Source of the DNA: Stenogyne calaminthoides | Taxonomy: Eukaryota > Streptophyta > Magnoliopsida > Lamiales > Lamiaceae | Reading direction: 5' to 3' | Assembly (NCBI GenBank): GCA_037126765.1 | Contig: JBBCBC010000001.1 | Location: 30,054,804 to 30,118,803 of the forward strand | DNA: 64,000 nucleotides | Shown: positions 34,384-48,000 of the stretch, in pieces | Layout of the letters: each line of letters starts with the position of its first letter | How positions within the stretch are numbered: the first letter of the stretch is position 1 | The notes under the pieces: model-generated | The model's input: only the letters and a program-made list of their open reading frames with translations | Databases searched by the model: none | Told to the model about the DNA's origin: nothing | Made by a program: the position numbers and the translations under genes

Positions 34384-35792
34384 TGTTGGTCCCGAAAAAC
34401 CCGATTTAAAACTCGTAAAATCTCAATGGGAGGTGACTTTAAAATTTTTGCGAATGTGTTATGCAGATTTGCTAAAGTATGTATGACAGTTAATATGAAA
34501 GCAAATAAGAACACACGTATTTTTATAGTGGTTCGGACAACTCGTCCTACATCCACTCTTCCCTTCATGGGGCACCAACTTAACCAACAGATGTTTCTGA
34601 GGTTCTCACTCAAACGGGACTTATCACCCTCTAAGGGATCGCCTACCCTCTCTTTTCGGGATTGCATAGATGTTTTACAGGTTCTCTCACTCAACGGGAC
34701 TTATCTCCCTCACGGGATTGCCGATTAACTACCTTACTTAACCACTAATTCTCTCTCAAGAAAGGGTATGAGTTTGAAGTTATTTCCAACTAGGTGATAT
34801 TTTCCCTTAGATTGTTTTAGCCTTTAAGCTAAGGTTGAAAAAATCTCTCTAAGCTTATGATATGACATTTTTGCTTAGATACAATGAAGAACACTCTTGG
34901 GCAAATTTGGATATTTAATGCTATGTGTTCTTGAATGGAGTTGCTTGAATATTTGGCTTTAATTTCACTTTGCAGATCCTCCATTCTCTTCTTTTGAAGA
35001 TAGTGCAATGTATTTATAGTGTGAATTTGAATATTACCGTTGGAGAGTAATATTTAAATCCATACTAATAATCTTTCAGCTTTTCTTTGTCCTTTTGCAC
35101 TGTTGTTTACAGCTTTATGTCACATCCATATATGTTGTTATCTTCTTATTGGCCAGCTGGTTTTGTGTGTCTAACGAATCGTCGACTCACCGGATTCTTG
35201 ATCATAAGCGATTACGGTCGCTTTGATACGGTATCTTTGAAATCCGCAGTTCATCAATTTCTTTGAAATCCTTTGTTCATCGAATCGATTTCCTTTGTTC
35301 ATGATTCGATTTCCGCAGTTCGCCGGTTACGATTTCACTGCATTCATCGATTCGATTTCCTTGTTCATCGATTTCGATTTCCTTTGTTCGCCGGATCGAT
35401 TTCACATTCATCGATCTGATTTCCAGATTCATCGATTCGATTTCCTTTGTTCATCGATTAACTTCGGAACTCATCCATCTTATTTGATCTCGATCAGCCT
35501 CGTCTGATCTCGATCAACTTCGTCTGATTTCATGAGTTCCCCCTTAACTTGTTCTCTCGTTCCCCCTCAACTTGTTATCTGTAGATTAACTTAAATAACA
35601 CAAGTTGATAATGTTTTGACATAATTCATCAAAACTAAAATATCCCAACACTACGATACTCTCTGCTATAATATAAGTCACACCCTTCACTTTTATGAGT
35701 AATACCCTTTATAGTAAAAAATCACACCCTTTATAATAAAAAGTCACGCTCTTTAGTAATATAAGTCACACTCCTTAACCAGTTTCACCGTG
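34288..35792. mobile_element. MULE-type MITE (about 233 bp) split by solo LTR H
   Basis: Terminal inverted repeats CACSGTGAAACTGRTT (34288-34303 and reverse complement at 35777-35792) are flanked by a perfect 9-bp TSD, AAACTTGTT (34279-34287 and 35793-35801). A 9-bp duplication is typical of Mutator-like elements. Without LTR H and its CTACG copy the element is about 233 bp. Its body repeats TAGTAATATAAGTCACACC-type motifs. Non-coding. Confidence 0.75.
34384..35650 (-). mobile_element. Solo LTR H (F family)
   Basis: This 1267-bp LTR lies in minus orientation. On the plus strand it begins TGTTGGTCCCGAAAAACC and ends AAAATATCCCAACA, the reverse complement of the F LTR termini. A perfect TSD, CTACG, flanks it (34379-34383 and 35651-35655). 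No internal sequence is present, so it is a solo LTR. From about 35160 to 35500 the text has many CGATT/CGG strings where the F LTR relatives have CAG or CTG. Frames at 34347-34728 and 35295-35507 are LTR sequence. Confidence 0.9.
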
Positions 35793-36375
35793 AAACTTGT
35801 TCACTCTATAGTCTGTCTTGGATTAGAATTATACTTTCATCAAATGTTATTATTGTTTTATCTCATCAAATTGATATATACTTATAAAAAAAGTGATATT
35901 ACTAATTTTTTCATATATAATTATAATATAAATAAAACTCATGTAAATTAGTAAATTGAAGAAATTTGAATTTCAAGTAGTAAAATTTCATTATAGTTCG
36001 ATAGTCCAACAGTGATTCGAGACTCACTAGAGAGTCTGTCTACTAATTCTCTTTGTTTTTGTAATTATACTTTAAATAAAACATAGATAAATATAGAAAT
36101 TTGAAGAAGAAAAGTTAATAGGTAGATATGTAATTAATAAAAATAAAACTTAATTTAAATTATGTTTTTCTTATCTTACATCATATATAATATCATCTCA
36201 AATATAATTGATCTTAATTCTATTTTTTTCCATATTTAATTATAATCTAAATAGAAATACATAATTATATTAATATAAAGAAATATTAATTTAGAGTTGT
36301 TAAACTTGTTCATAGTATGAAATTGATATTATTACAATTATAAATTAGTACCACTATGCTTATAAATTAATACCT
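35651..36375. other. CACTA interior between H and F
   Basis: Contains the right arm of the MULE-type MITE, to 35801, then AT-rich sequence without a gene. From 36302 the left arm of a second inverted-repeat element begins (AAACTTGTTCATA). Confidence 0.5.
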
Positions 36376-37738
36376 TGTTGGGATATTTTAGTTTTGATGA
36401 ATTATGCCAAAACATTATCAACTTGTGTTGTTGAAGTTAATCTACGAGATAACAAGTTGAGAGAACGAAGAACAAGTTGAGGGGGAACTCCTTTGAAATA
36501 AATCGAATGTCGAGATCGAGCCAGAGATCAGTCGAGATCGACGAGTTCGGAGATGATGAGTTCCGTGAGTTAAAGCACGAACAAGTAAAAATCGGATAGC
36601 CGAAGAAAAGAGGTTGCAGTTAAGCTACCGATCGTAAGATCGAACGACCGAGATCGGATAAGAGGATATATAACCCTAATATCTAACTGATAATCAGGAA
36701 AAACTAATATGCTAACTGATGTACTAATCGTCGAGATAAAGCGACTTGACTGATCTTTATCTTGATCTGACGGATTAACCTCGATATGCTAACCTAATAT
36801 GCATACGGATTAGGAGAAGTCACTGAAGACTCACTACGGAAGTCATGTTCCTTCGAGATAAACTAATATGCTCGGTTAGACTTTACTAACTGACGAGGAA
36901 GATAAACTCGGAAATTTGAACTCGATTATTTGTCGATGCTTATAATCGACCGAATCGATCAAAGGAAAGAATAGAAGAAATATAGCCGTTTAGATTGGTG
37001 GCATGGACGATGAACCGTAAACAAAACTGGCGACAAAAATTCTGAGAATAGTATGAGAATGTGAGCTCCATCCAAGCGGTAACATTCAAATCCACACTAT
37101 AAATACAAGTTCTTCCTTCATTATTCGGTGTGGAAGTGAGGAAAATCGTGAAACATCAAAAATCAAAATCATCCGGCATTTCCACCATAGAACAGCGAAG
37201 CGAAAATACTATTAGCGTATATTCAGAGTGTTCTACCTAGATCTAGCACAAATGTAATATCCTAAGCTTAGAGAGATTTTTCTCATCCTTAGCATTGAGC
37301 CTGAAACAAATGTAAGGAAAATCTCACCCTAGTTGGAAACGAACAAACCTTACCCCGTCGGTTTGGTAGGATAAGTTTGTAGGTGAGTGTGAACTTCGAT
37401 GAAACATCTAAAGCAATCCAGAAAGGAGGGTAAGCAATCAAGTGAGGGAGATAAGTCCCCATTTGGTGAGAACTGGGGTTAACATCTAAGCGATTCCGTG
37501 AGGAGATAAGTCCGTTTGAGTGAGAACTTGGTAAACATCACATTGGTTAAGTTGGTGCCCCATGAAGGAAGAGTGGGGGCGAGTTATAGAACACTATAAA
37601 AATCGTGTGTTCTTACTTTTCACTTTCATAATTGTCATACATACTTTAGCAAATCTTCCATAACACATTTGAAAAAATTTTAAAAGTCACCTCCCATTGA
37701 GATTTTTCTGAGTTTTAAATCGGGTTTTAGGGACAACA
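36376..37738 (+). mobile_element. Element F, 5' LTR
   Basis: Same ends and internal landmarks as 52367-53944 (AACAAGTTGAG block, ATTCAAATCCACAC/TATAAATA near 37100, GGTAAGTTGGTGCCCC-type block near 37545), with many small deletions and CG-rich replacements. Followed by a primer site reading ATTGGTATCGGGCG. Confidence 0.85.
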
Positions 37739-37846
37739 ATTGGTATCGGGCGAGGAGTTCAAAGTTCGATTTCAAAGTGAACAACTAAAGTGATCTATTT
37801 TTAAAAACCCGTTTACGACTGATACCAACAATTGGTATCGAGGCGG
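37739..37846 (+). repeat. Element F primer-site tandem unit, left part
   Basis: One unit of about 95 bp from ATTGGTATCGGGC at 37739 to the next ATTGGTATCGAGGCGG at 37831. It contains GATTTCAAAGTGAACAACT and GATACCA, 5 nt upstream of the second site. Element E starts at 37847; the array continues at 51957. Confidence 0.75.
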
Positions 37847-39468
37847 TGTTAGGAGAAATTTATAGTTTTGATGAAAGTTCAAAAACACATGTAATAGGAC
37901 CCGGTCCGGACTGTTAGTGGCGGTGAACGTTGTTCTTGCTATAGGAACCGGTTGATAATGATTGTATAGAAAAAAGCCGTGTAATAGATAGAGGTCACAT
38001 ATTGAGGGAACTCAATATGTAAAGGTCGAATCTGAAGAATCGGAAGAAAGGCGATATCAAAATGAAACGAAACGGAAGATCGAATCTTTAAACCAAGCGA
38101 GGAAGATCGGTCGGATGACTTCGGATCTCTAGTCGGATAACCGGATTGAAGTCAGTGAAGCTCAAACTTAGAACTTAGAATTTCGAAGATCGGATGACTT
38201 CGGAAGGTCCAGACCTAAACAAGGAAGACCAACCTTATCGACTGAATCGGCCGGTTTCATCAATAAGAAGCTAAGTCAGGCGATACTCGCGGGATCGTTG
38301 CTCTCAAGGGCTATAAAATCACATTATTTTCGGATCGACTCATAAGATGGCCGATGTTTCACTTATCATCGTCTGCGATCTAAACAGCGAAGAAGACCCT
38401 TAGTTGGAGGAACAACAAAGCAAAGGCTTTCATCGATAAGGAAGAAACAAATGAAACGGCTGATACTCGCGGGATTCGATGTTGCTCTCTCAAAGCGGCT
38501 ATAAAATACACATTCATTTTTTTCGGCCCGTCATCCTGAAGTTCTTAGCAAGTCATCTTTTCATCTACTACCTAAAATAACATGCGAGATTCAAATTGGA
38601 ACTCAACGGCTCTTTGATCTCAGGTCTATAAATATGGGATCACTTAAGGAGTGAAACGGAAATGCTTGGACAAACAACATAATCAAGAAGCTCAAACTAT
38701 AGTCGGTTTTACGAGACGAAGAACCTGACAACAAGCTTATTTTATATTGTGTTCATCCCATAAGTTCTTAGCGAAATCTTTTCATCTAGCTTTTAAGAAT
38801 TTGCTTTATCTGAAAAGATTTCATAGTTGGAACCTCAACAATCTTACCCAAACCCCAAGTTAGGATAAGTTGTTTAGCAAGATTCGATCTAGGGTTTTCT
38901 AATCTTGATTTACGGGATCGGTTAGTGAGAACTCTTAAAACATCTGTTGGTGTCTTTGTGTTGGACTAACACCTTAAACTAAATCGATCGGTTAAATCGG
39001 TTAAGTTGGTGCCCCTTGTGAAAGGGAAAGTGGGCGTGGGGCGGGTTTTCGAAACCACTATAAATCTTATTATTGCCTTCTTTAACTTTGATTATTTGCT
39101 CTCGCCGCACAATCTTAAAAGCGCGCATACATTCTAAGTTAAGATCGAGGCGGACCAACCCACGATGTCGATCCCGGTTGAAATTTCACGTCATCGATTA
39201 AAAGATAAAACTTGGAATCGATTATACAAAGCCCCAGTTTTCACCGGGGTAAAACTTAAGCTTCCGCACACATCGATTAATCGATAGTTACCCGAAGCCC
39301 GATCTAACTACGGCGTTGATAAGTTGGTTATCGACACTGGCCCGATTCACTTTCGCCTCTGATCCCATTTATCTTTGCTCCTACTTTGTCTGCTTACGAA
39401 AAGGATTTTTGGAAGTCTATTCACCTCCCCTCTGAACTTACGCCCACCATTAACCCGTTCGGGACCTC
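37847..39468 (+). mobile_element. Element E, 5' LTR
   Basis: Starts TGTTAGGAGAAATTTATAG and ends near GGGACCT at 39467, next to TGGTATCGAGGC (39471-39482), a distorted initiator-tRNA primer site. Matches 50406-51956 with many small losses. A partial internal duplication is visible: the AAGGAAGAAACA and CTCTCAAAGCGGCTATAAAA-type blocks occur twice, near 38240-38340 and 38435-38510. Confidence 0.8.
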
Positions 39469-39584
39469 TATGGTATCGAGGCGGTTGGTTCTTCAACCAT
39501 GACTACGTATTATTGTGGTCAATTGAAGGCGATCTTGAAAACCGTTTTTAAAAAGCTCGTTCATTTTCCAAAATCACTTTCGGC

Positions 39585-41740
39585 ATGGATAACCACGTCC
39601 AGGTATGTATCAAAAGCATGATCTGCCGAAGTTCTCAATCGATGAGTATCAGTTAGTTTATATATATGTCCGACCGTATCTAGGCTCGTCGATTAAGCGA
39701 GAATGATGGAAGTCGTCGAGAGGACCGTCATCATTCTTCGACAATCCACTGCGGTCGGAGGAGATCCGGTTTCCGCGAAGGAAGTCTTATGCGAAAAAAC
39801 CCGGCCGCAGTGGACGGGAAGAAAAAAGCGCATACTCTGGACACCGTTTGCAAAGGCGTATCATCATGAAGACAATGGATAAGGTCACCAAAGAAAGATT
39901 AAGTATCTGGAATCTGCGAAAGCCGTCATGGGATACTAAAATTTGGTCTGAGAAATGAGCGAGGATAAAAAGCGGTAGATCTTCAAAGTAGAGCTGGTGA
40001 AGTTAAATGAAAATCTTTGCCCAATGAAACCATCAACGAACTTCGATGGAAGAATTCTGATGTCATAAACAACCGAGAACTTGGTAGAGATGTCGATAAA
40101 GATATCAACTATAAGATCTGGTCTCTCACGAAGCAGGACATGCGAGGTCCGCGGTAATCAAAGATTGCCGGGACATTTTCAATGAAACTGGTAAAACAAA
40201 GATTCTTGGGGCGTTCGCGAGTTGACTGATTGAAGTGGTGATGAAGGTCCTAGTTTGAACCTCGACTTCAAAATCCCGATTGCTGAAAGGCAACCCGATG
40301 GCGAACAAAGGCTGATGAACCCGTTGGAAATATATTAAGTCGACAGTCCTTGGTTGAAAACCTCGGAAAGTCGGATCGGTTGCTTGGTCGCGGAACGAAA
40401 CAAGCTTGAGGAGTCGGATATCTGACTTGGTAAGTATAGAAGAAGATTTTATAAGGATATCAGCATGGCTCAGGGGCTCGGAGATGCTCTCTGTAGAACC
40501 CAGTCGATGATTGGAAGGATCCACCGGATCAAGCGATGGAAAGGAATTGACCTTGTTCTGAAATAGAAGATGCGACTACTATCGAGAAGGGGGCACGATG
40601 ATGAACTGCTGGAGTGATTCACGGGGAAAGGACAGTGGATCAGGCGTAACCTCAAACCCGGTCGGTTAAGCGCATACCTCTTTATCATTGAGGGAAGAAA
40701 AGAGGAACAAAAGGGGGCGGCTTTAGACCCCAGGAAAGAGCCATGGTTGCCCGTCGTCGAGGAAGCGATTCTATCTCTGATCTCTCGATCTGATGAAAAC
40801 TTTCTCTTCCCCGTTGGAAATGAAAATGAATGATAAAATTCTCGGACGATGATAATCAACTTCTTGGCGGGGAATGATCGAGGAAAAGCCTCAAACCCCT
40901 TAGATCGACCTGAAAGCTTTATCATTACTTACGGAAATTGACTGCATGTTTTTCAAAATCATCTCAAGCCCAGTTAAAGAACATGAGCGCCTATTTTAGA
41001 GTAAAGATTGATAAGGAGGACTTGGCTATGAAACCCTCCACATCCTCAAAAGCCCCGATTCATTCATCTCGAAAGGTGTAATCGGGGCAATTTAAAAAAG
41101 ATACACCAAAAGCTAAACTTGTATCTAATAGGGGTAAGAGACCAGTTGAGTAGGTAAGGCAAGTGCCTAACCAGAAAGGGAACAGAAATGGACCCCAACT
41201 GGTAAAGCATCACCGAGGAATCAACGGAAGAACCCGTTCTTAAGAAGACCCTCAACCTTGATCAACAGTCGAATCGAGAAAAGACAACCTACAAAAAGGG
41301 AAGTCTAATCGGAGACCCGATCAAGGTCACCGCCTAATAAGCATGCTTCGAATAAATCTTGAAAACCATCTATCGCGAAAAAGGATATGAATCTTTTGAT
41401 GGTAGCGATCGTATTTACCCCTATAGTCGAAATTTAGAAATCGCCGCACCAACCACACCGGATAAAAAGAAGACAAACCGAAAAGTTAAATCATAAGTCT
41501 TCTAAGTCATCCAAGGTTCACACAAGTAATCATACAAAAATCGAAAAGCATATGAGGATAAGTATGATTATGTTGACAGTATGGGAGACAAATCGCCTTC
41601 GATCCGACCGATCACCATAGAAGTGCTCTGTTTGTATGGATCCCCAAATCCAAACCTAACCCCTCGGGACCCAATCCGAAGAGCGGTACCTAAAGCCCGA
41701 TCCGATTGCGTTAGGTTCGTGTGGGTCCGGCCAACAAAGG
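39585..41740 (+). pseudogene. Element E gag region, heavily broken
   Basis: Starts at ATGGATAAC (39585), matching the gag start of element D (60585). Homologous blocks follow: GAGAATGATGGAAGTCGTCG (39700), ATGGATAAGGTCACCAAAGA (39877), GAGAACTTGGTAGAGATGTC (40076), and the C-terminal basic part (CACATCCTCAAAAGCCCCGA, 41039; GGCAAGTGCCTAACCAGAAA, 41159). Many indels and CG-rich replacements leave no frame longer than about 60 residues, and the zinc-knuckle segment cannot be read. Minus-strand frames at 40126-40925 are shadows. Confidence 0.7.
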
Positions 41741-42997
41741 AGGTGTGCAAGCAACTATCCGGTACATCGATAGTGGATGCTCAAGGCACATGACAGAAGC
41801 AAACATCTCCTCGCCTCCTACATAGAACGTAGAAGGCCGCGTGTACTCTTTCTATGATGATAACTTTGGTTATACCAAAGGGTTCTAACCTTAGAGAATG
41901 ATGATGTACAAAGAATCGGAGTCTCGTATGTCGAAGGTCCGAAGCACAACCTATTATCGGTTTCACAATTTCATGCGACAACGGATTCAAAGTTGAGTTC
42001 TCGACCGATCAATGCACTATCAAGAATCGAGTCACTCAACATTTTACTAACCGTTCAAGAAAAGGGACGATCTACACAAATGATTGGAAATCAGCTTGTC
42101 CAAGAAATGCGGCTAATTGTTAAGAGTTCCAAAAGTAGCAAATGGCTCGCACAAAAGAATGAGCCATCTGAACTTTTTAAAACTCTTAATAAGATAGCCA
42201 GGATGTCTCTAGTGGAAGGACTTCCAATGAAGTGTTCTCAAAGGATCGGACATGTTCTGCATGTCGGAAGGAAAACAGTCAAAGCTTCATTCAAAGGAAT
42301 TTCGGACCAAAGATCCAAAGTAGAGTCTTCAAATTGCTTCATATGGATCTGTTTGGACCGTTAACCGGTCGATCTCAACGGACGAAATACACTCTCGTAA
42401 TCGTGGATGACTATTCCAAGTTTACCCGGGTTATATTCTTACATAAGAAGAATGAGACGACAACCAAGATACCCGAGCCGCTAAGAAGATTACAAAATGA
42501 GAAGGGTGTCGCCAGAGTAAAAATCGATCGGATAAAGGTACGTAATTTACAACTCTTTTATTAATGATTTTTGCTCTAAGTTTGGTATCTGACATGAAAC
42601 ATCATCGCGAGGACGCCTACAATGTAATGGAGTAGGTGAATCGAGAAAAAGAACTCTCAAAGAAGCCGCCGAACAATGTTAAATTTGAACATGCGATACC
42701 AAACCGTTTTCTCGTATAATCAACACCGCATGCCATACGCAATTGTATGTCTCCTCGACTAAGGCTCACTACAAAACACCCTATGAATCTGTGGAAGGCG
42801 TAAAACCTCGTGTTTTTACTTCCATGTTTTTGGGTGCAAGTGTTTCATACACAACAATGGGAAAAGTCGGCTTGAAGACTTTTGAGGCCAAGTCCGATGA
42901 GGGTATATTTCTAGGTATTTCCTCATCTAGAAAAGCCTTCAGGGTCTACAACAAACTAACCCTAGTTGTGGAAGAAACACCCTATGTAACCTTTTGA
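41741..42997 (+). pseudogene. Element E protease and integrase, broken
   Basis: The protease active-site block RYIDSGCSRHMT is at about 41760-41792, with DSG at 41769-41777. The GAG-pre-integrase part (VKSSKSSKWL, TLNKIARMSLVEGLP) lies at about 42120-42230. The integrase core start (LLHMDLFGPL, YTLVIVDDYSKFTRVIFL) is in the 42232-42564 frame, and the integrase C-terminal block (KTPYESVEGVKP, AKSDEGIFLGISSSRKAFRV) is in the 42743-42997 frame. Element D has the same order. The core domain between about 42540 and 42740 is damaged. Confidence 0.85.
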
Positions 42998-43539
42998 TGA
43001 AGCATCTTCCGATCAAGAGAAATCGCCTCGAACAAGAAGTACACATGATCTACCGTAACCGATATTCTAAAAATGGATCGCCTAACAATCAAGGAAAAAG
43101 GATCGAAATCAGATCAATTTACATTCCGCATCTAACCGATTCACCAGTTCAATCGGATCCTAAGGTACGAACAATCACCAATGAAAAAGTTTATTCAAAT
43201 TTGATAAGAAGAATCGAACCATCCGTTCGGGGGAACTTCAAGTTCTCACGAACGTATATCGACACATGATGATTCCAACATCACCGAGACTTGTTCTTAT
43301 CAAGTGGACCATAACCCCGCACCACTCCCAATCACTAGTAATAAGATTTTATCGTAAACGACGATGTTCTCAAAATCGACGCAAATCGTAATGTATGACT
43401 GGATAACCAAATATCCAACCGACCGATAATGGAGACCCATCTGATAAAATTAAAACTAGACATCGACAGGTGAAAGTGCCATGTATTGTCATTATCTGCC
43501 TATGAAGGAACCAACTACAATCGAGGAAGCATTACAAGA

Positions 43540-45010
43540 CGAAACCGGATTCTAGCCATGCAGAGGAGCCGAAATAGTTCGAGAGAAATGAAGTATGGGA
43601 ACTAGTAGACGGCACCAGTGTCATCAAGACGTAATTGGCACGAAATGGATCTTCAAGAACAAGAGAGATGAGAAAAATGTTATCACCGAAAATAAGGCAA
43701 GACTTGTTGCTAAGGGGTATTCACAATCGGAAGGAATTGATTACGATGAGACCTTTGCACCGTCCGCCGCCGCCTTTGAAGCCATTCGGTCAAGCTATCG
43801 CATATGCTTCCCATACGTAGGGTTCATCGTGTATCGGATGGACGTAAAGAGTGCTTTCTTAAAACGGGGTACTAGCGGAGGAAGTTTATGTCGAACAACC
43901 TCCGTGCTTTGAAAAGGGCAACCAAGTGTATCGTTTAAGAAAAAAGCTCTTTATGGCTCAAACAGTTCATGAGCCTGGTATGATACACTCTCTCGGTTCT
44001 TGATCGAAAAGTGGGTTCACTAAAGGAACAAAGGGACGTAACCTTATTCGAGAATAGAAGATGGAGAAGATATTACGATGGTTCGGGATTCGTGGGCGAC
44101 ATCATCTTCTGATCTCCTAACAAGAACCTATGTGAAAGATTCAAAGAAATCGATGCGGAAATTGAGATGTCCATGATGGGTCGATGAATTACTTTCTAGG
44201 TCTCCAAGTTAAACAAAGTACGTAGGGATATTCATCATGCCAAGCCAAAAGTACACTAGGAATCTATTGGCTAAGTTTGGAGTTCAAAATAGTAAGGAAG
44301 CCAAAATTCCTATGATGACCTGATTCAAGATGGATCCGATGAAATTTGGTCGAAAAACAAATCGGAAGGAATATAGGGCTCTCATTGGATCTTTATTATA
44401 CCCGATTGCCAAATGACCGGATATCACTTTTTGCAAGAGGTGTATGTGCAAGATTTCAAGCAAATCCAATGATCACCACCTAGAAGCGCCTAAGCGGATT
44501 CTTAAGTATCTCAAGGAACAATAAACCTTGGTTTATTCTACCCATCGATGATAATCTAGAGCTTAGTGGGTATTCTCGATTCGATTATGGAGGTTGCAAG
44601 ATCGATAGAAAATCAACCTCGGAACATGTCGATTCTTAGGAAGTAAAACGATCTCGTGGTTTTCAAAGAAGCGCACATCGCTTCGCGACATCAACAATCG
44701 AAGCGAGAAATATATGGGTCAGCGAAGTCATTGTTCCCAAATCGCTCGCTGCTCGGTCAAATGGTGGGATTACAACATTGTAGCTAAGAACGTACCTATA
44801 TATATTCTCGTAAAGAATGCTATTGCAATCACTCGTAATCCTTCTACACACACAAGATGCAAGCATGTGGATGTCGACACCACTTCATAAGAGATCACGT
44901 TGAAAAGAAGAATATCGTAATGGAAAAGATTCATACCGATATACGTATACCGATATTCTAACCAAGCCACTAGTGAGATCGATTCAGAGATTTATGCAAT
45001 GAGCTAGACT
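43540..45010 (+). pseudogene. Element E reverse transcriptase and RNase H, broken
   Basis: The frame 43595-43912 holds GTKWIFKNKRDEKN, ENKARLVAKGYSQSEGIDYDETFAP and MDVKSAFLKRG, diagnostic Copia RT. Further blocks, read with frame changes, are the catalytic region near 44085 (now read as VGDIIF instead of YVDDI), the conserved block near 44170-44260, and RNase H from about 44500 to 45000. The stretch 42998-43540 corresponds to the integrase-RT linker, with only fragmentary frames. No functional enzyme. Confidence 0.8.
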
Positions 45011-48000
45011 TCTAGATCTTGGAGAAATGTCACCGAAAAATGTTTGATGGAATGTTCTCCGAGAACTAGCCAAGTTAAGAGACTAACCCAATCGAGAGAA
45101 ATCAACAGTTTGGTATCTTAACCGATCTCAAGAGATCGATAAGCAAAAATCGATCGACTTACACGCTACCGATCCAAAGGAACCGACGATTTTAGTTTAT
45201 CGATTTAAAAGTCTATCGGTTTAAAGGAACCGATCGATTCAAGGTTTATCGATTTAAGGAAAATGCTCGGTTTAAAGGATTATCTCGATTAAATCAATTT
45301 GGTTATAGTATTTCTTTTTGTGATTCGCTTTTAGGCGATATTCAACAAGCAAGATTCGTAGATTAAGAGCTAACAATCGCATAAGAAAGGAATTTACACA
45401 ACGATGAAATAATGTTCTTTTTTTTCATTGATAAAAACCCGGTGAGGTTACATTACGAGTTACAAGTACAAGAAGACCCGGAGGTCAGTACATAAATGTT
45501 AACCAAAATCCTAAACCTATAACCCTAAACCCTCATCCTAACCCCAGAAGTGAAGGAAAGAGAGAGATTTTAAACTCTCATTTTCCCCACTTAACAAGGG
45601 GTGAGAGAGGGCTTTAAAAAACGAATCCCAAGGCGGTCGCAAAAGCTGAAGATCAAGAAAACTGGAGCGACAGAGGCCTTGATAGGATTCTTAAGCCTGG
45701 AGCCCTAAAGTGAAGTGTAGTAGGGCTCTCCAGCTGTTAAATGGAGCACGTGTGCCAAAGAGTTGGTCGTCAGATCTCATGGGCACATGTGTCTTTATAT
45801 TTTATACCGCACTAAGTCCGATGGTTCCGTTACATCATCCAGATAGACACACAAGGTGCATACGGTTAGGAGAAGTGTCTTCTCGGTTACCAACAAAGCA
45901 GATCCGCCGCCTGGTGGAAGAGAAGCTTTGCAAAGAATCGTATGTGAAATCAAGATGATGAAGAAAAAACAAAGAATAAGGGGATGCAAATGGTTGATTT
46001 GAGAAGGTAAAACCATATAAAAGTGGTGTAAAAGTGTTTGCCTAAGTCTCAATTTAAACAAGGGTTCACCAAGATACATGATTCTTACAAAGAAGATAAG
46101 TATGGTGAATGGGTGATGTTGTGTAAAACTTTGGTCCAATTTATAGAGAGACCAAGCAAGGATGCAAATGCAATTTTCATTTCAAGAAGCCTATCCGAGA
46201 AATTTGCATCAAAAGGACAAAGTGTAGAAATCACGCGACCGATAATTGGATAAATTTACTGGTTGATTGACATATCGAGAGATTCGACGATATTTACGCA
46301 TGTCAATCACGCCTACTTAGGAATAGAAGCTACTACTCTGCACTAAGTTTTGGCGGTAACACTTATCCCAAGAATCGCTTAATCAAAAGAATCGATGAGG
46401 TCAACCAAAATCTGACATTACTTACGAAAGCATGATCGATGAGAGAGATCTGGCGAAATTGAAACTCCAATAAATCGATATATCATTCTATAAAAAAAAT
46501 ATCGGTTGAAGGGGGAACTTCAACCCATCAAGAGGATCAAAAGGAAATCGACGACTAAGAAAAGATCGCCTAAGCTCAAGTTTCAACAAATCGATGCAAC
46601 CGGAGAAGATCACTTGAAAGGATCACTTGGGAAATTTCTTAAGGCTTAAAGGCAGAATGATTAAGATCAACAAGTGGAATCAACATTGACAAGTAATATT
46701 GACCGACACAACATCACCAACCGACATCTGCATCTCTTTTCTCTTGTTCTTTACTTATTTATCGGATCGTATCGATATTATTTGCTTTACTTGTATCCAC
46801 TATCCTTGTGGCGTGTACTCTGCAAATCATTTAATGCGACGCGGGTACATGTATTAACTACTACTTGATCGTGCTTTTAAATCCAAAAGTTTTGTGTATG
46901 CGTGCGTTTTCTCGACCTACGATCAAAACCGCTAACTGAGCGTATAATCTTTTCAAAACGATTGATCTTCAAAATCTTGTCTTATTGTACCCTCCGCCTC
47001 TATATAAGATTCATCAAACCTTACGAGTTTTTTCTTCGCTTCACAAACTCGCATTACTTTCAATTTGAAAAACTCAAAGTTTCTCTCGTTTCAAAACGAT
47101 TTCTTAGAGTTCAAAATCTTCTCTCAAAATTTGAATCTGCAATATTTCCATTTAAGCTTAATGATGAATCTTTCTTTCCGTTAAAAACATTGTTTTCAAA
47201 AGTTGTTTTTCGAATTTATGCTTCATTGCCTTTTGTTTTCCAAGCAGATGATATTGATATTGATTATGCACAAATTTAATGAGTCTATCTCACCAGATGG
47301 CCACTCATGGACTAGGAAAGATCATGTGCAATTATGCGAACCGCAAACGAAGATCTTTGAGGATAAGTTCGCTTCGATTTGGACCGAGGATTCTCAATCC
47401 ATGGAGGTGGAACAAATTCAAGAAGGGCCGGATCGAAACATATTGCTCTGCTTTCCGCAATCCAAAGTGATGCAAAGATGAAGCACTTCAATTCTGCGCA
47501 CTTTGAGTGTGGATACTGAAAAAACCGCGAGATTTAACCGATGTCGTTAATCAACGGAGAAGAAATCGACCGACAAATGCGCACATCACTGTCTGCTCAC
47601 CTTTTACCAAAAGGGCGAATCTCACCGCACACCTGAGGAGAATGAAGACGAAGAAATCGAGAGGAGCTCTTAAGAGAGGCGCATAAACATCGAAAAGCCG
47701 ATTCATCGTGCCAATGCTCAAAAGAAAGTATAGATCGTTGTTTGACATTCTCACAAGAACGATCATGGGAATTTATTTAGCCCAGATGCTCTCACATCAC
47801 CAAAAATGTACAAAGATGACAAAGAATAATTGATGGAGCTCGAACATCAATTGGCACGGCTTCGAAAGCCATCTTGCTCCAAGAACACGAAAAAATTTGG
47901 AGTCAATGAATCCAAAGTGTTTTTCTCAAAAAAAGAGTCAAGAATCTCAACAAGGTTGCAGCTTATATTGAAGGACAAACCGCCAAGCGCTAAATGGAAT

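Noticed and set aside
40126..40925. Two minus-strand ORFs of 132 and 151 residues
   Set aside because: Shadows of the plus-strand gag of element E in degraded, CpG-rich text; no homology recognised.
45505..45545. CCCTAA-like stretch suggesting interstitial telomere repeat
   Set aside because: Only a few degenerate units within a retroelement 3' region; not enough to call telomeric DNA.
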